64,000 nt of DNA from Microbulbifer yueqingensis (lineage in GTDB: Bacteria; Pseudomonadota; Gammaproteobacteria; Pseudomonadales; Cellvibrionaceae), in assembly GCF_900100355.1 (NCBI RefSeq), contig NZ_FNFH01000001.1:696963-760962 (forward strand), read 5' to 3'. Made by a program: the position numbers and the translations under genes. Below the pieces are notes generated by a model. It searched no databases. It was not told where the DNA came from and was given only the letters and a program-made list of their open reading frames with translations. Below, in pieces: positions 1 through 8,817 of this stretch (its first letter is position 1; every line of letters starts with the position of its first letter).

Positions 1-818
1 GCGAGACGCTCCAGCATGTGCACATCCTGCTCGTTCTTGAGCAGCGCACCGTAGAGCGGCGGGATGGCACTGGTGCTGTCGCGGTTCTTGAGCACCTCCT
101 CGGGAATATCGTCGGCCATCAGCAGTTTCAGCCAGTCGATCAGCTCGGAGGTGGATGGCTTTTTCTTCAGCCCCGGCACCTCGCGCAGCTGGAAGAAGAT
201 ATCCATGGCTTCTTTCACCAGCTGCTGCTTGATGCCCGGGTAGTGCACGTCGACGATACGGTGCATGGTGTCCCGGTCCGGGAAGCTGATGTAATGGAAG
301 AAACAACGGCGCAGGAAGGCGTCCGGCAGCTCCTTCTCGTTATTGGAGGTGATGATGACGATCGGGCGGTGCCTGGCCCGGACGGTCTCGCCGGTTTCGT
401 AAACGAAGAATTCCATGCGATCCAGCTCCACCAGCAGGTCGTTGGGGAACTCGATATCGGCCTTGTCGATCTCGTCGATCAACAGTACCACGCGCTCGTC
501 GGAGGCAAAGGCCTCCCACAGCTTGCCGCGCTTGATGTAATTGGCGATGTCATGCACCCGGTCCACCCCCAGCTGGGAGTCCCGCAAGCGGGAAACCGCA
601 TCGTACTCGTACAGCCCCTGCTGGGCCTTGGTGGTGGACTTGATATGCCACTGGATCAGTTTCAGTCCCAGGCTGCCAGCCACCTCTTCGGCCAGCAGGG
701 TCTTGCCTGTACCCGGCTCACCCTTGATCAGCAGCGGGCGCTGCAAGGTGACCGCCGCGTTCACCGCCATCTGCAGGTCATCGGTGGCGACGTAGTTGTC
801 GGTGCCGGTAAATTTCAT
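1..818 (-). CDS. MoxR-family AAA+ ATPase (3' end outside window)
   Basis: Reading the minus strand from the ATG at 818 gives a MoxR-type AAA+ ATPase; 272 codons are visible before the window edge. Walker A GEPGTGKT lies at residues 33-40, Walker B is LLIDEIDKAD near residue 120, and a sensor-type ITSNNEKELPDAFLRRC follows. MoxR proteins act as cytoplasmic chaperone-like ATPases that load metal or assemble complexes, usually with a VWA-domain (CoxE-like) partner encoded next to them; such a partner may lie beyond position 1, which cannot be seen here. The start is the first ATG before a long conserved reading. The family call is firm; the specific client is unknown. Confidence 0.88.
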   Translation of the reverse strand, partial: MKFTGTDNYVATDDLQMAVNAAVTLQRPLLIKGEPGTGKTLLAEEVAGSLGLKLIQWHIKSTTKAQQGLYEYDAVSRLRDSQLGVDRVHDIANYIKRGKLWEAFASDERVVLLIDEIDKADIEFPNDLLVELDRMEFFVYETGETVRARHRPIVIITSNNEKELPDAFLRRCFFHYISFPDRDTMHRIVDVHYPGIKQQLVKEAMDIFFQLREVPGLKKKPSTSELIDWLKLLMADDIPEEVLKNRDSTSAIPPLYGALLKNEQDVHMLERL

Positions 819-949
819 GGTCACTCCCATCGAGAAAATCCAGAGATGGGGAGCATGGTAAGGGATGGCGGCGGGAGATCAATGACAAATCAGCAGCTAT
901 GAATTGCCCGGAAAAAGCACGGCAGAAGGCGATGGCAGCGAACAGCCGG

Positions 950-1651
950 TCATTCACCCACGCGCTCGTCAGCGACGGCCTGGGAACTGCGCCGGCGCAC
1001 CACCTGCCGGCCCTTGTCGGTGATATACCAGCGGATGCCCAGGTGGGTGTGGATCTTACCCACCATTTCCAGCACCAGCAGGCTGTTGAGTGCCCGTGCG
1101 GCAGAATTGGTCTCCATGCCACCCTCCTGGACCATGCCCCCCAGGGAGCGGAACACGCATTCGCCGGTGTTCAGCAGCTTCAGTACGTGGAGGGCATTCT
1201 CGTCCAGCTTGCGGATCTCGTTGAAGTCCAGCGAGGGCCCGCTGTCGGGGTCGCCCTCGATCTCGTGCTCGAGCAGCGGCATCATTTCCAGCTGCATGGC
1301 GCGCAGCTCCTGCTCCAGGTTTTCCACCCGCGCGCGGGCGATACTGGCGTCGCGCAGCTGCCGGCGCGCAGCGTTGAAGACAAACATGCGGGAGGCGATG
1401 GCAGCCAGCAGGCAGTAGCCGGTGAACAGCAGCAGGCGGGAGGGATCGCCCTGGATCTCGATGAGCAGGTCGCTCTGGGTAAACTTGAGGAAGATGGGCA
1501 CCATCAGCGCACCGCACAGGCCCATGATCAGGCAGCGGGCCAGACCGGCGGGATCCTCTTCCGTAAACAGCATCTGGTAATAGTTCACCAGGCCGCCGAG
1601 GATACCGGAGACCAGCATGACAGCGGTGAGAATGAGCAGATGATCGAGCAT
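950..1651 (-). CDS. Membrane protein with coiled coil and winged-helix-like C-terminus
   Basis: 233-residue protein. Residues 1-22 and about 68-85 look like membrane segments (MLDHLLILTAVMLVSGILGG and a LLLFTGYCLLAAIA stretch). They are followed by a helical, probably coiled-coil region (ARVENLEQELRAMQLEM) and a C-terminal part resembling a winged helix (LHVLKLLNTGECV... ending IRWYITDKGRQVV). It recalls proteins annotated as YEATS-associated helix-containing proteins, but that is from memory of the pattern, not a search. The ATG at 1651 is preceded by AGAGGA at good spacing; an in-frame extension upstream has no better start. It is the last gene of the minus-strand group running down from dnaX, separated by about 245 bases, so it may have its own promoter. 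Function unknown. Confidence 0.7.
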   Translation of the reverse strand: MLDHLLILTAVMLVSGILGGLVNYYQMLFTEEDPAGLARCLIMGLCGALMVPIFLKFTQSDLLIEIQGDPSRLLLFTGYCLLAAIASRMFVFNAARRQLRDASIARARVENLEQELRAMQLEMMPLLEHEIEGDPDSGPSLDFNEIRKLDENALHVLKLLNTGECVFRSLGGMVQEGGMETNSAARALNSLLVLEMVGKIHTHLGIRWYITDKGRQVVRRRSSQAVADERVGE

Positions 1652-1897
1652 CCGGATTCCTCTGCCTGGCATCGGCGCGCAAATCCTGTACTCCCGGAGG
1701 GCCGCTGGGCGGGTTGGAAGGGCACGGATTCCCGGATACCAGGCCAAATTCTTGTAGTGACGGGACCCCGCCTCGCCGGGGGGCCAGCCCTATAGATATA
1801 GCAGCTGTCCGCCCGACGCGGACCGACCCATGTGGAATTCGGTGTCTTTGCTCGAACGGCCGAGGCCCGGCGCCCGGGCCCGCCCGCCAGTCCGGCG

Positions 1898-2287
1898 CTA
1901 CTGGTTGCTGTAGTAGGGATCGTCCTCGTACTTCTGGCGTTTTTCCCGACGGTGGCGCAGAACCAGGGTGATAAGGCCCCACAGGGATACCAGTACCAGT
2001 GCCCCCGCAGTAGCGAACACCAGGTTGGCTGTCACTTCGGGCGCCGGTCCCTCTTCCTCGAATAGCAGCTGGTAGACGAACATGGGCAGCACCGGCATCG
2101 CCGGCCCCTCGGGGGTGCGACCGACAGTGGGTACCAGCAGGGCGGCGGCGGCAACCAGCAACAGGCCGCGACGCGGCCACGACCAGCGCCACTTGCGCAT
2201 AAACCACCAGCCCGCCAGCAGCAGCACGAGGGTGCCGCCGGTATAGATCATCCAGGCAATTCGAAATTCTTCCGCCATATCTGACAT
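1898..2287 (-). CDS. Small membrane protein of unknown function
   Basis: 129 residues with three hydrophobic segments (about 12-30, 40-55 and 86-108) and a charged C-terminal tail (RHRREKRQKYEDD). No catalytic motif is visible and I do not recognise the family. It starts about 30 bases after the ycgN stop and in the same direction, so it is probably the distal gene of the dnaX-recR-rnd-ycgL-ycgN transcription unit. The topology is inferred from hydrophobicity alone. Confidence 0.7.
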   Translation of the reverse strand: MSDMAEEFRIAWMIYTGGTLVLLLAGWWFMRKWRWSWPRRGLLLVAAAALLVPTVGRTPEGPAMPVLPMFVYQLLFEEEGPAPEVTANLVFATAGALVLVSLWGLITLVLRHRREKRQKYEDDPYYSNQ

Positions 2288-2316
2288 AGTTGTTCTGTAC
2301 TTACTTGGTTACTTGT

Positions 2317-2772
2317 TTAGTTCGGATCGTCACCCACCCAGGTGACGATGTGTTCTTCAAAATCGTCCGGATGCACCAGGTCCTCGCTGACCACGCAATC
2401 CTGCACCGAGATCCCGGCCTCGTGCACTGATTCGGCTCGCCCCGATACCAGTGGATGCCAGTCCTCCAGCGACCGCCCCTCGGAAAGCGCCCGGTAGGCA
2501 CAGGTGCGCGGCAGCCAGTGGAAATCGGCCAGGTCCGATACGCGCAGCTGGATGCAGTCCGGCACCTCCCGCTTGCGGTTCGGGTAGTCACTGCAGCGGC
2601 AACTGTGGGTATCCAGCAGGCGGCAGGCGACGTTGGTAGTGTGGATCTCGCCGGTGTCCGCGTCCTCGAGCCGGTGCAGGCAGCAGCGCCCGCAGCCGTC
2701 GCAGAGCGATTCCCATTCGCTGTCGCTCATCTCGGCCAGCGTCTTGCGCTGCCAGAAGGGTTGCCCGTCCAC
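2317..2772 (-). CDS. ycgN: YcgN-family cysteine cluster protein (UPF0260)
   Basis: 151 residues, the usual length for the family. The cysteine cluster typical of YcgN/UPF0260 and related zinc- or iron-chelating domains is visible as CDGCGRCC near residue 24, with further cysteines in CRLL, CRCSDYP and PDCIQL and a late CVVSED. Biochemical function is not established for the family. It follows ycgL by only a few bases (ycgL stop region at 2776), as in many Pseudomonas-type genomes where ycgL, ycgN and rnd are adjacent, supporting both identity and operon membership. Confidence 0.9.
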   Translation of the reverse strand: MDGQPFWQRKTLAEMSDSEWESLCDGCGRCCLHRLEDADTGEIHTTNVACRLLDTHSCRCSDYPNRKREVPDCIQLRVSDLADFHWLPRTCAYRALSEGRSLEDWHPLVSGRAESVHEAGISVQDCVVSEDLVHPDDFEEHIVTWVGDDPN

Positions 2773-2775
2773 GAT

Positions 2776-3063
2776 TCAGTGCTGCAACTTGCTGTTCTGG
2801 GCTGCAATCGCACGCATCTCGTCATCCCTGGCCGGCGGCATCTGCAGGTAAAAACCGCGCTCGCGGATTTCCTCGAGCACCTTGCCCGCCTCGGCGCGCG
2901 CCAGCCGCTTCTCCGGTGTCAGCACCATGGTCACCAGGTGCTGTGGCTGGCCAAACAGTTTCAGCAGCGCCTCCGGCACCCGCGCGGTACCCTCGCGCTT
3001 GTCCACGTAAAGATACATTTCCTCTTCCCGCGGGCTGCGGTAGATGTCACAAACCGTCTTCAC
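2776..3063 (-). CDS. ycgL: YcgL domain protein
   Basis: 95 residues opening MKTVCDIYRSPREEEMYLYVD and continuing with the YcgL signature (RVPEALLKLFGQPQHLVTMVLTPEKRLARA). YcgL is a small alpha/beta protein of unknown biochemical role. It sits between rnd (9 bases upstream) and ycgN (3 bases downstream), the conserved order in this group, and is almost certainly co-transcribed with them. Confidence 0.92.
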   Translation of the reverse strand: MKTVCDIYRSPREEEMYLYVDKREGTARVPEALLKLFGQPQHLVTMVLTPEKRLARAEAGKVLEEIRERGFYLQMPPARDDEMRAIAAQNSKLQH

Positions 3064-3072
3064 TCTGGTTAT

Positions 3073-4203
3073 CTAACCTGTTTTCTCTCCGCGAAGTTCC
3101 CGCAGCTCCTGCATCAGGGCCTCGCCGACTACATCACCGCGCCAGCCTTCGAGGCGCCCGTCCAGCCGGGGGTCCTCCGCTTGCACCAGCGCTTCCAGTT
3201 CTTTCTTGCGCACCAGGATCTCTGCCGGCAAGTCACTTTCCTCGGCGACTGCCCTGACCCGCTGCCGCAATTGCTTGAGCCACTCGCCCTCGCGCCGGCT
3301 CAGGGGCTGCGGCATGGCAGGCGGCGCATCCGGGCGTTCGGCGGCACGCTGGATAATCCCCAGCAGGGTATCGCCGTATTCCCGCAGGCTCCTGCCCTCC
3401 AGCCCCGGCTGTGCCATGGCGGCGGCATGCTGCGGCAACTGTTGTGCCAGGTTCAAGCAGACGCTCTCTTTCAGCAGGTGGTTACGCGGCATGTCGCGCA
3501 GCCGCGCCTCGCGCTCGCGCCAGGCGCAGAGGTCCTGCAGCGCGGCGAGCTGCGGGCCTTTCAGGCGCCAGGCGCCCTTTACCCGCTGGTAATAAAGTTC
3601 TGGGGGCTGGGGGTTGCGGGCGGAGCGGACCATGCCCGCACAGTCTTCCTCCAGCCACTCCAGCCGCCCCCGCTCCCGCAACCGCTTCAGCAGTACGCCG
3701 TAGACCATGGGCAGCCAGGCGACGTCCAGGGCCGCATAGTTTTTCTGTGCGTCGCTGAGCGGCCGCTGCAACCAGTCGGATCGGGTCTCGCTCTTCGGCA
3801 GCTCCACGCCCAGCAGCTCGCGCACTGTTGCCGCGTAGCCAAGCCCCGAGCCGAGGCCGGCCAGCGCCGCAGCCACCTGGGTATCGAAAATGGGCTCCGG
3901 CACCGCGCCCAGCAGGCGCTCCAGGGTTTCGAGGTCCTCACTGCAGGAATGCATGATCTTGGTAACGCTGGTATCCAGCAGCAGCTCGCGCAGCGGCTCC
4001 AGGTTGTCGATGGCCAGGTTGTCGATCAGGTAACAGCGCTCGCCGTCGCCCACCTGCACCAGTGCCGGCTGGGGGTAAAAGGTGCGGCTGCGCATAAACT
4101 CCGTGTCGAGTGCGACGGCTTTCTGGCCGCGCCACTTCTCACACAGGTGCGCCAGCTCTGCGCTGTCATCCACCCAGACGGGTGTGGTATCCACATTCAG
4201 CAT
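3073..4203 (-). CDS. rnd: Ribonuclease D
   Basis: 376-residue 3'-5' exoribonuclease that trims tRNA and other small RNA 3' ends in the cytoplasm. The DEDDy exonuclease motifs are visible: ALDTEF (D33, E35), the central SCSEDLETL region, and YAALDVAWLP. An HRDC domain follows (WRLKGPQLAALQDL... near residues 210-280). The reading frame stays open upstream to 4311, but the ATG at 4203 gives the normal N-terminus and avoids overlapping recR, whose stop lies 8 bases upstream at 4211. Part of the dnaX-ybaB-recR-rnd operon. Confidence 0.93.
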   Translation of the reverse strand: MLNVDTTPVWVDDSAELAHLCEKWRGQKAVALDTEFMRSRTFYPQPALVQVGDGERCYLIDNLAIDNLEPLRELLLDTSVTKIMHSCSEDLETLERLLGAVPEPIFDTQVAAALAGLGSGLGYAATVRELLGVELPKSETRSDWLQRPLSDAQKNYAALDVAWLPMVYGVLLKRLRERGRLEWLEEDCAGMVRSARNPQPPELYYQRVKGAWRLKGPQLAALQDLCAWREREARLRDMPRNHLLKESVCLNLAQQLPQHAAAMAQPGLEGRSLREYGDTLLGIIQRAAERPDAPPAMPQPLSRREGEWLKQLRQRVRAVAEESDLPAEILVRKKELEALVQAEDPRLDGRLEGWRGDVVGEALMQELRELRGEKTG

Positions 4204-4210
4204 CAGTGTC

Positions 4211-4816
4211 TCAGTTACCGGAGAAAAAAGCCGTACGGCTGTTGAAGGCGTGCGCAAGGGTACCGCCGTCAATATATTCGAGCTCACCACCGATGGGCAC
4301 GCCATGGGCAATGCGGCTCACGGCGATGCCGCGCTCGCGGGCGCGCTCGGCGATAAACTGCGCGGTGGCCTCGCCCTCGACGGTCGGGTTGGTGGCAATG
4401 ATCAGTTCCTTTACCGGCTCACCGGCAAGCCGCTGCTCCAGCAGGTCTATGCCCAGGTCCGCCGGCCCAACCCCGTCGATGGGCGACAGGTGACCGTGCA
4501 GGACAAAGTAGCGGCCATGGTAATTGCCCGCCTGCTCGATGGCGAGCACGTCGGCCGGGGTTTCAACCACGCACAGGGCGCTGTCGTCGCGCCGGCTGCT
4601 GCCACACAGGGCGCAGAGATCCTGCTCGGTGAGGGTGCGGCACTGGCTGCAGCGCCCGACTTTCTCTACGGCCATCTCCAGGGTGCGCGCCAGCAGGCCC
4701 GCGGCATCGCGGTCGCGCTCCAGCAGGTACATGGCCATGCGCTGCGCGGACTTGGGCCCCACGCCGGGCAGGCAGCGCAGCGCGCGTATCAGGTCTTCAA
4801 TCAGGGGGCTGAACAT
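4211..4816 (-). CDS. recR: Recombination protein RecR
   Basis: 201 residues, the canonical RecR length. An N-terminal helix-hairpin-helix ([16 protein letters not shown]), the C4 zinc finger ([16 protein letters not shown]) and a Toprim domain ([15 protein letters not shown]...) appear in order. RecR acts with RecF and RecO to load RecA on gapped DNA. It lies downstream of dnaX and ybaB, the classic bacterial order, and directly upstream of rnd. Confidence 0.97.
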   Translation of the reverse strand: MFSPLIEDLIRALRCLPGVGPKSAQRMAMYLLERDRDAAGLLARTLEMAVEKVGRCSQCRTLTEQDLCALCGSSRRDDSALCVVETPADVLAIEQAGNYHGRYFVLHGHLSPIDGVGPADLGIDLLEQRLAGEPVKELIIATNPTVEGEATAQFIAERARERGIAVSRIAHGVPIGGELEYIDGGTLAHAFNSRTAFFSGN

Positions 4817-4872
4817 CAGGTGCGCTTTCTCATGCTAAATGTCGTGAACCACTGGTCGTGCACCACTGGCCA

Positions 4873-5229
4873 TCAAAACGGGAACTTGAAGCCTTCCGGC
4901 ATGTTCATGCCGGAGGCGAGTCCACCCAGCTGCTCCTTCTGCAGCTGCTGCGCCTTTTCCTCGGCACGGCGCACCGCGTCGTTGACGGCTGCTGCCAGCA
5001 AGTCCTCGAGCATTTCCTTGTCCTCGCCCATCAGCTCCGGGTCGATCTCGACCCCGGTGACGTCGTGGCGACCGTTCATGGTGACCTTTACCATTCCGGC
5101 CCCCGCCTCGCCGACCACGCGGAGCTCATTGAGCTGCTCCTGCATCTTCTGCATCTTTTCCTGCATGTCGGCCTGCATTTTCTGGGCCTGCTGCATCAAA
5201 TCGCCCAAACCTTTCATCGTCTCACTCAC
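4873..5229 (-). CDS. ybaB: YbaB/EbfC family nucleoid-associated protein
   Basis: 118 residues, beginning [23 protein letters not shown], the amphipathic helix that starts YbaB/EbfC proteins, followed by [27 protein letters not shown]. These small dimeric proteins bind DNA and are nucleoid-associated. The start overlaps the dnaX stop by a few bases (dnaX ends at 5222), indicating translational coupling; recR follows after 56 bases. Confidence 0.96.
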   Translation of the reverse strand: MSETMKGLGDLMQQAQKMQADMQEKMQKMQEQLNELRVVGEAGAGMVKVTMNGRHDVTGVEIDPELMGEDKEMLEDLLAAAVNDAVRRAEEKAQQLQKEQLGGLASGMNMPEGFKFPF

Positions 5230-7606
5230 TCTCTTTCAGGTATTCAACTGACTCGGCCACTAACTCGGCACCGAGCTCTTGCTGCAGGTCCCGCACCAGC
5301 GGGTCCTGCGCCAGGGCGTCGCGGGCCGCCGCGGCGCGTGCCTCGCGGGTCGCCTGTATCAGCCGGGCCGGCGTGGTGCCCTGCACCGAGCCCACGTGGA
5401 TGTTGACTGTGACCGGCTGCTGCACGAAGTCACTGATCACATCCGCCAGGCGACGCTGGTGCACCTCGTCGTACAGGCTGCTGTAGGACTCGTCGAGGGT
5501 AAAGGAAAGTATATTGTCCTGCCGTCCCACCAGTTCCAGGTGCAGGGCGATGGAATGGAGGATGCCCGCCACCCCCAGCTGCGGGTAAAGCGCCGGCCAG
5601 TTTCCGGGCGTCAGGGCCTCGAGGCGTGCCCGCGGGGCCTTCACCTCCTCCGCGGAAGGCCCGGAGGGGCGCCCGGCCGGGGGATGTTCAGCCGCAGGGG
5701 CCGATTCAACCGCAGCCACCTGCTGGCGAAGTTGTTCCCGCAGCAGCGCGCGCTGGTCGTCGCCGCTGCCCTGCGGGCTTCCGGCTGCCGTACCTCCCGC
5801 AGCCATTCCTGCAGACGCCGGTTGCGGATCCGGGGATGCGAGCCCGGCCGCGCCGCCGTGTGGTTGCGGGGCTTGTCCCGGGGCGGGATTGGCCTCCGGC
5901 TGGGGGCTTTCCATTTGCTGAGAGCTTTCCACCGGCTGGGTGCTCTTTTCCGGCTGGGTGCTCTTTTCCGGCTGAGGGCTCTCTTCCGGCTGAGGACTCC
6001 CTTCCGGCTGAGGACTCCCTTCCGGCTGAGGGCTCCCTTCCGGCTCAGGGATGACTTCAGGCTGAGGGCTGCCCATCCGCTGGGGACCGCCCATATGCTG
6101 AGGGCTCTCCTCCCAGGGAGGGGTATCGTCAACTGGCGGATGCGGGGCCACGGGTCGCGCGTGAGCCGGCTCGCCCTCACCTTCAGTATTTACTGCCGGC
6201 TGTGGCTGGGCGGCTTGCTGAACCACGGGGCTGTTTACCGGCTGAGGGCTGTTTACCGGCTGAGAGCTTTCCATGTACTGAGGGCTCTCTGCAGGCTGGG
6301 AGTCCACCCCCAGGGAGGGGACTCCTGGCGAAGCTGTGGCAGGTTGCCCGGGGCCGGCAGACTCCGGCGGCACACCGCCTGCCGGCTGGACAGGGGGCAC
6401 GCCGGCATCAGCCGGCGCCGGGTCCGGGAGGGGCTTTTTTGCGGCGGGTCCCTCCCCTGCGGAAGCTGCCGGCGGGTTGCCGGCACCGGCATCGAGCCTG
6501 GCACGGGGAATTTCGGCTACCCCCTGCGGCCGGAAGGCCAGCATCCGCAACAGCGCCATTTCAAAGCCACTACGGGGGTCGGGCGCCAGCGGCAGGTCGC
6601 GCCGCGCCAGCAGCGCCATCTGGTAATAGAGCTGTATATTCTCCGGTGCCAGCTGGCCGGCATACTGCTGCAGCCGCTCACCGTCGCCCAGGGCATTGTC
6701 CACCGACTGGGGTAACACCTGGGCCACCGCGATGCGGTGCAGGCTGTTGGCCAGCTCCGCGAGGGCGGCACTGTAATCGGGGGCCTGCTCGGCCAGCTCT
6801 TCCACGGCGGCAAACAGCGCAGGGGCACTTTCCGTCGCCAGCGCCTCCAGCAGCTTCCATACCAGCCCGGTGTCGATACTGCCCAGCATGGCTCGCACCT
6901 CGGCCTCGGCCACCTTGCCACCGCCAAAGGCGATGGCCTGGTCGGTCAGGCTCATGGCATCGCGCATACTGCCATCCGCGGCGCGCCCCAGGTGCCACAG
7001 TGCGCCCTCGTCAAACGGGACCATTTCCTGCTCGAGCACAAAGCGCAGGTGTTCGACCACCCGCTCCGGGCTCATGTTCTTGAGATTGAACTGCAGGCAG
7101 CGGGACAGGACCGTGACAGGCAGCTTCTGGGGATCGGTGGTGGCCAGCAGGAACTTGACGTGGGGCGGGGGCTCTTCCAGGGTCTTCAGCAGCGCATTGA
7201 ACGAGCTGTTAGACAGCATGTGCACCTCGTCGATCAGGTACACCTTGTAGCGCCCGCGTGTCGGTGCGTACTGCACATTTTCCAGCAGCTCGCGGGTATC
7301 CTCGACCTTGGTGCGCGAGGCCGCGTCGACCTCGATCAGGTCAACGAAGCGTCCCTCGGCAATTTCCGTACAGGCGGCGCACTGCCCGCAGGGTTCAGAG
7401 CTGACCCCGCTCTCGCAGTTGAGGCACTTGGCCAGGATGCGCGCGATGGTGGTCTTGCCTACCCCGCGGGTACCGGCAAAAAGATAGGCGTGGTGCAGGC
7501 GGCCATTATCCAGGGCGTTGATCAGGGCCTGCAGCACATGCTCCTGCCCTACCATCTCCCGGAACAACCGCGGCCGCCACTTGCGTGCCAGTACTTGATA
7601 ACTCAT
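5222..7606 (-). CDS. dnaX: DNA polymerase III subunits tau/gamma
   Basis: 794-residue clamp-loader ATPase. Walker A GTRGVGKT is at residues 45-52, the zinc-binding cysteines lie between 61 and 79, DEVHML is Walker B, and an SRC finger occurs in VLSRCLQF. Domains I-III end near residue 370 and a long Pro/Gln/Glu/Ser linker follows, longer and more repetitive than the E. coli one (E. coli tau 643 residues). The C-terminal 130 residues look like the tau domain that binds polymerase and helicase. At Lys390-Lys391 a slippery A-AAA-AAG heptamer lies exactly in the frame used in E. coli, predicting a truncated gamma form of about 399 residues. First gene of the ybaB-recR-rnd operon. Confidence 0.97.
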   Translation of the reverse strand: MSYQVLARKWRPRLFREMVGQEHVLQALINALDNGRLHHAYLFAGTRGVGKTTIARILAKCLNCESGVSSEPCGQCAACTEIAEGRFVDLIEVDAASRTKVEDTRELLENVQYAPTRGRYKVYLIDEVHMLSNSSFNALLKTLEEPPPHVKFLLATTDPQKLPVTVLSRCLQFNLKNMSPERVVEHLRFVLEQEMVPFDEGALWHLGRAADGSMRDAMSLTDQAIAFGGGKVAEAEVRAMLGSIDTGLVWKLLEALATESAPALFAAVEELAEQAPDYSAALAELANSLHRIAVAQVLPQSVDNALGDGERLQQYAGQLAPENIQLYYQMALLARRDLPLAPDPRSGFEMALLRMLAFRPQGVAEIPRARLDAGAGNPPAASAGEGPAAKKPLPDPAPADAGVPPVQPAGGVPPESAGPGQPATASPGVPSLGVDSQPAESPQYMESSQPVNSPQPVNSPVVQQAAQPQPAVNTEGEGEPAHARPVAPHPPVDDTPPWEESPQHMGGPQRMGSPQPEVIPEPEGSPQPEGSPQPEGSPQPEESPQPEKSTQPEKSTQPVESSQQMESPQPEANPAPGQAPQPHGGAAGLASPDPQPASAGMAAGGTAAGSPQGSGDDQRALLREQLRQQVAAVESAPAAEHPPAGRPSGPSAEEVKAPRARLEALTPGNWPALYPQLGVAGILHSIALHLELVGRQDNILSFTLDESYSSLYDEVHQRRLADVISDFVQQPVTVNIHVGSVQGTTPARLIQATREARAAAARDALAQDPLVRDLQQELGAELVAESVEYLKESE
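5905..6115 (-). repeat. 18-bp in-frame tandem repeat in the dnaX linker
   Basis: The tau linker is built from degenerate copies of an 18-bp unit encoding Ser-Pro-Gln-Pro-Glu-Gly and variants ([30 protein letters not shown]). The core around 5960-6045 is the most regular. A second shorter run of the same motif ([18 protein letters not shown]) lies near 6230-6300. All copies lie downstream of the frameshift site, so only tau would contain them. This is a protein-coding minisatellite, not a CRISPR array. Confidence 0.8.
6400..6458 (-). other. Predicted programmed -1 ribosomal frameshift signal in dnaX
   Basis: On the coding (minus) strand three elements occur in order. A Shine-Dalgarno-like AGGGGAGGGA is at 6458-6449, the slippery A-AAA-AAG at 6440-6434 (codons GCA AAA AAG in frame), and a perfect 7-bp stem CGCCGGC-TGAT-GCCGGCG at 6417-6400. 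After a -1 slip the ribosome would read eight codons (APPGPGAG) and stop at a TGA at 6410-6408, inside the hairpin loop. The same three-part arrangement drives gamma synthesis in E. coli. The stem starts 16 bases after the heptamer, farther than usual, which is the only weak point. Confidence 0.75.
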
Positions 7607-7851
7607 CCGCTCTCCAGCGCCCCCGGGCGCCCTGTTGAAATCTGTCAGCTTCGGCGCCCCTGGCGCGCCCCCCCATTATACCGGCATAGTCGGCGACGCA
7701 TAGCGCCGCGCCGACTAAGGCGGCCCGGGCCGCGACTACTCCCTTTTATTACCTCCGGGGCCTCGTCGCCGGGGAGAGGGCTGTGATATAAATGTGCGCC
7801 AGCCCGCAAAACAACAACCACAGCGAGCTCAGTTAGGAACCCCACTTATCG

Positions 7852-8376
7852 ATGAATAAAGGTCGGAAAACGCTTCTGGAAAAGCTGTTTGCCGAACACG
7901 GCCAGGCACTGGTGCGCTTTGTGGCAAGGATCGTCAGGAACACTGAGGACGCCGAGGACATTGCCCAGCACGCCTACCTGCGCCTGCAGAAACTCAGCGA
8001 CGAGAAGGAGCTGGAAAACCCCCGCGCCTACCTCTACCAGATCGCCAACAACCTGGCCGTGGACCAATTGCGGCGCGGCAGGCTGCACATGGACTATGTC
8101 AGCCAGGTCAGCCCTGCCGAGGGGGAAAGCCCGGCAGATGACCACGCGGACCATCAGTCCCCGGAACGGGTGCTCGCTGCCCGGCAACAGTTGCAGTCCA
8201 TTTACGAAGCCATGGACAGCCTGCCCCTGAAGTGCCGCCAGGCCTTCCTGCTCCACCGCACCCGGGGCCTCTCCTACAGCGAAATCGCGCAGGAGATGAA
8301 CACTTCGGTCAGCAGCGTGGAGAAGTACATTCTCCAGGCCCTGAAAGCCTGCCGGCGCAAGGTGAGCAGCCACTAG
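7852..8376 (+). CDS. ECF-type RNA polymerase sigma factor (FecI-like)
   Basis: 174 residues, standard for a FecI-like ECF sigma factor. Region 2 (LVRFVARIVRNTEDAEDIAQHAYLRLQ, with IANNLAVDQLRRGR) and region 4 with its helix-turn-helix (LSYSEIAQEMNTSVSSVEKYILQALKACR) are clear, joined by a short linker. Such factors direct transcription of a cognate outer-membrane receptor on receipt of a surface signal. The anti-sigma partner is the FecR-type protein at 8818, but an unusual 441-base gap separates them, so they may be separately controlled. The start has no alternative nearby. Confidence 0.93.
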   Translation: MNKGRKTLLEKLFAEHGQALVRFVARIVRNTEDAEDIAQHAYLRLQKLSDEKELENPRAYLYQIANNLAVDQLRRGRLHMDYVSQVSPAEGESPADDHADHQSPERVLAARQQLQSIYEAMDSLPLKCRQAFLLHRTRGLSYSEIAQEMNTSVSSVEKYILQALKACRRKVSSH

Positions 8377-8817
8377 CTACCGCACACTGGCGCCCCCCTG
8401 CCTTATCGCGAATCGGGACCGAGTCCGTCAAACAACCTTCACTGTTAACCCCCATACTGCGACCCAGCAGTCTCTCCCACCGCGAACCGATGCCCTGACG
8501 CGAGCGAGCGCACAATGACAGTGCGTACCCGGTTGGATTTTTTGCAAAATTTGTTGAGGGATCGGAGCTGCCGGTCGTCTCATCTCAGAAGCCGGTCATC
8601 TGAACTAAAAAAACCGGTCACATGACGCAGGAAAAGCTAAGCTTGCGCAAAATTGATAGAAGTTATTGCGCGAAACCCCACCCTGTTGGGGAAAAACGCG
8701 CCAACGGGGCACTTTAGGGATAGAATGCGCCGTTTTTGGGCACCGGGGTGCCCGCACAGAAGCTGACAGAGTTCAGAGTAAAGCGACCAACAGGAACACG
8801 AATTAAGGTAACCAGCG
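8377..8817 (+). promoter_or_regulatory. Long sigma-to-antisigma intergenic region with phased CCGGTC repeats
   Basis: No convincing gene is seen in these 441 bases. Three direct copies of CCGGTC(G/A)(T/C)(C/A)T start at 8571, 8592 and 8614, and a weaker CCGGTT lies at 8529. The 21, 22 and 42 base intervals are close to whole numbers of two helical turns. That spacing suggests an operator bound on one DNA face, ahead of the GTG-started fecR-like gene. A short stem (CCCCA/TGGGG) near 8676-8692 lies nearer the start. Purely pattern-based. Confidence 0.45.

Noticed and set aside
2455-4245. Open frame of about 600 codons on the plus strand across ycgN, ycgL and rnd
   Set aside because: Opposite three clearly conserved genes; arises from codon bias, with no family features.
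5905-6115. Regular 18-bp repeats suggesting a CRISPR array
   Set aside because: Repeats are contiguous without spacers, in frame, and inside dnaX.
7607-7851. Possible 4.5S RNA gene next to dnaX
   Set aside because: The conserved GGTCAGG...GGAAGGAAGCAGCC signature is absent.
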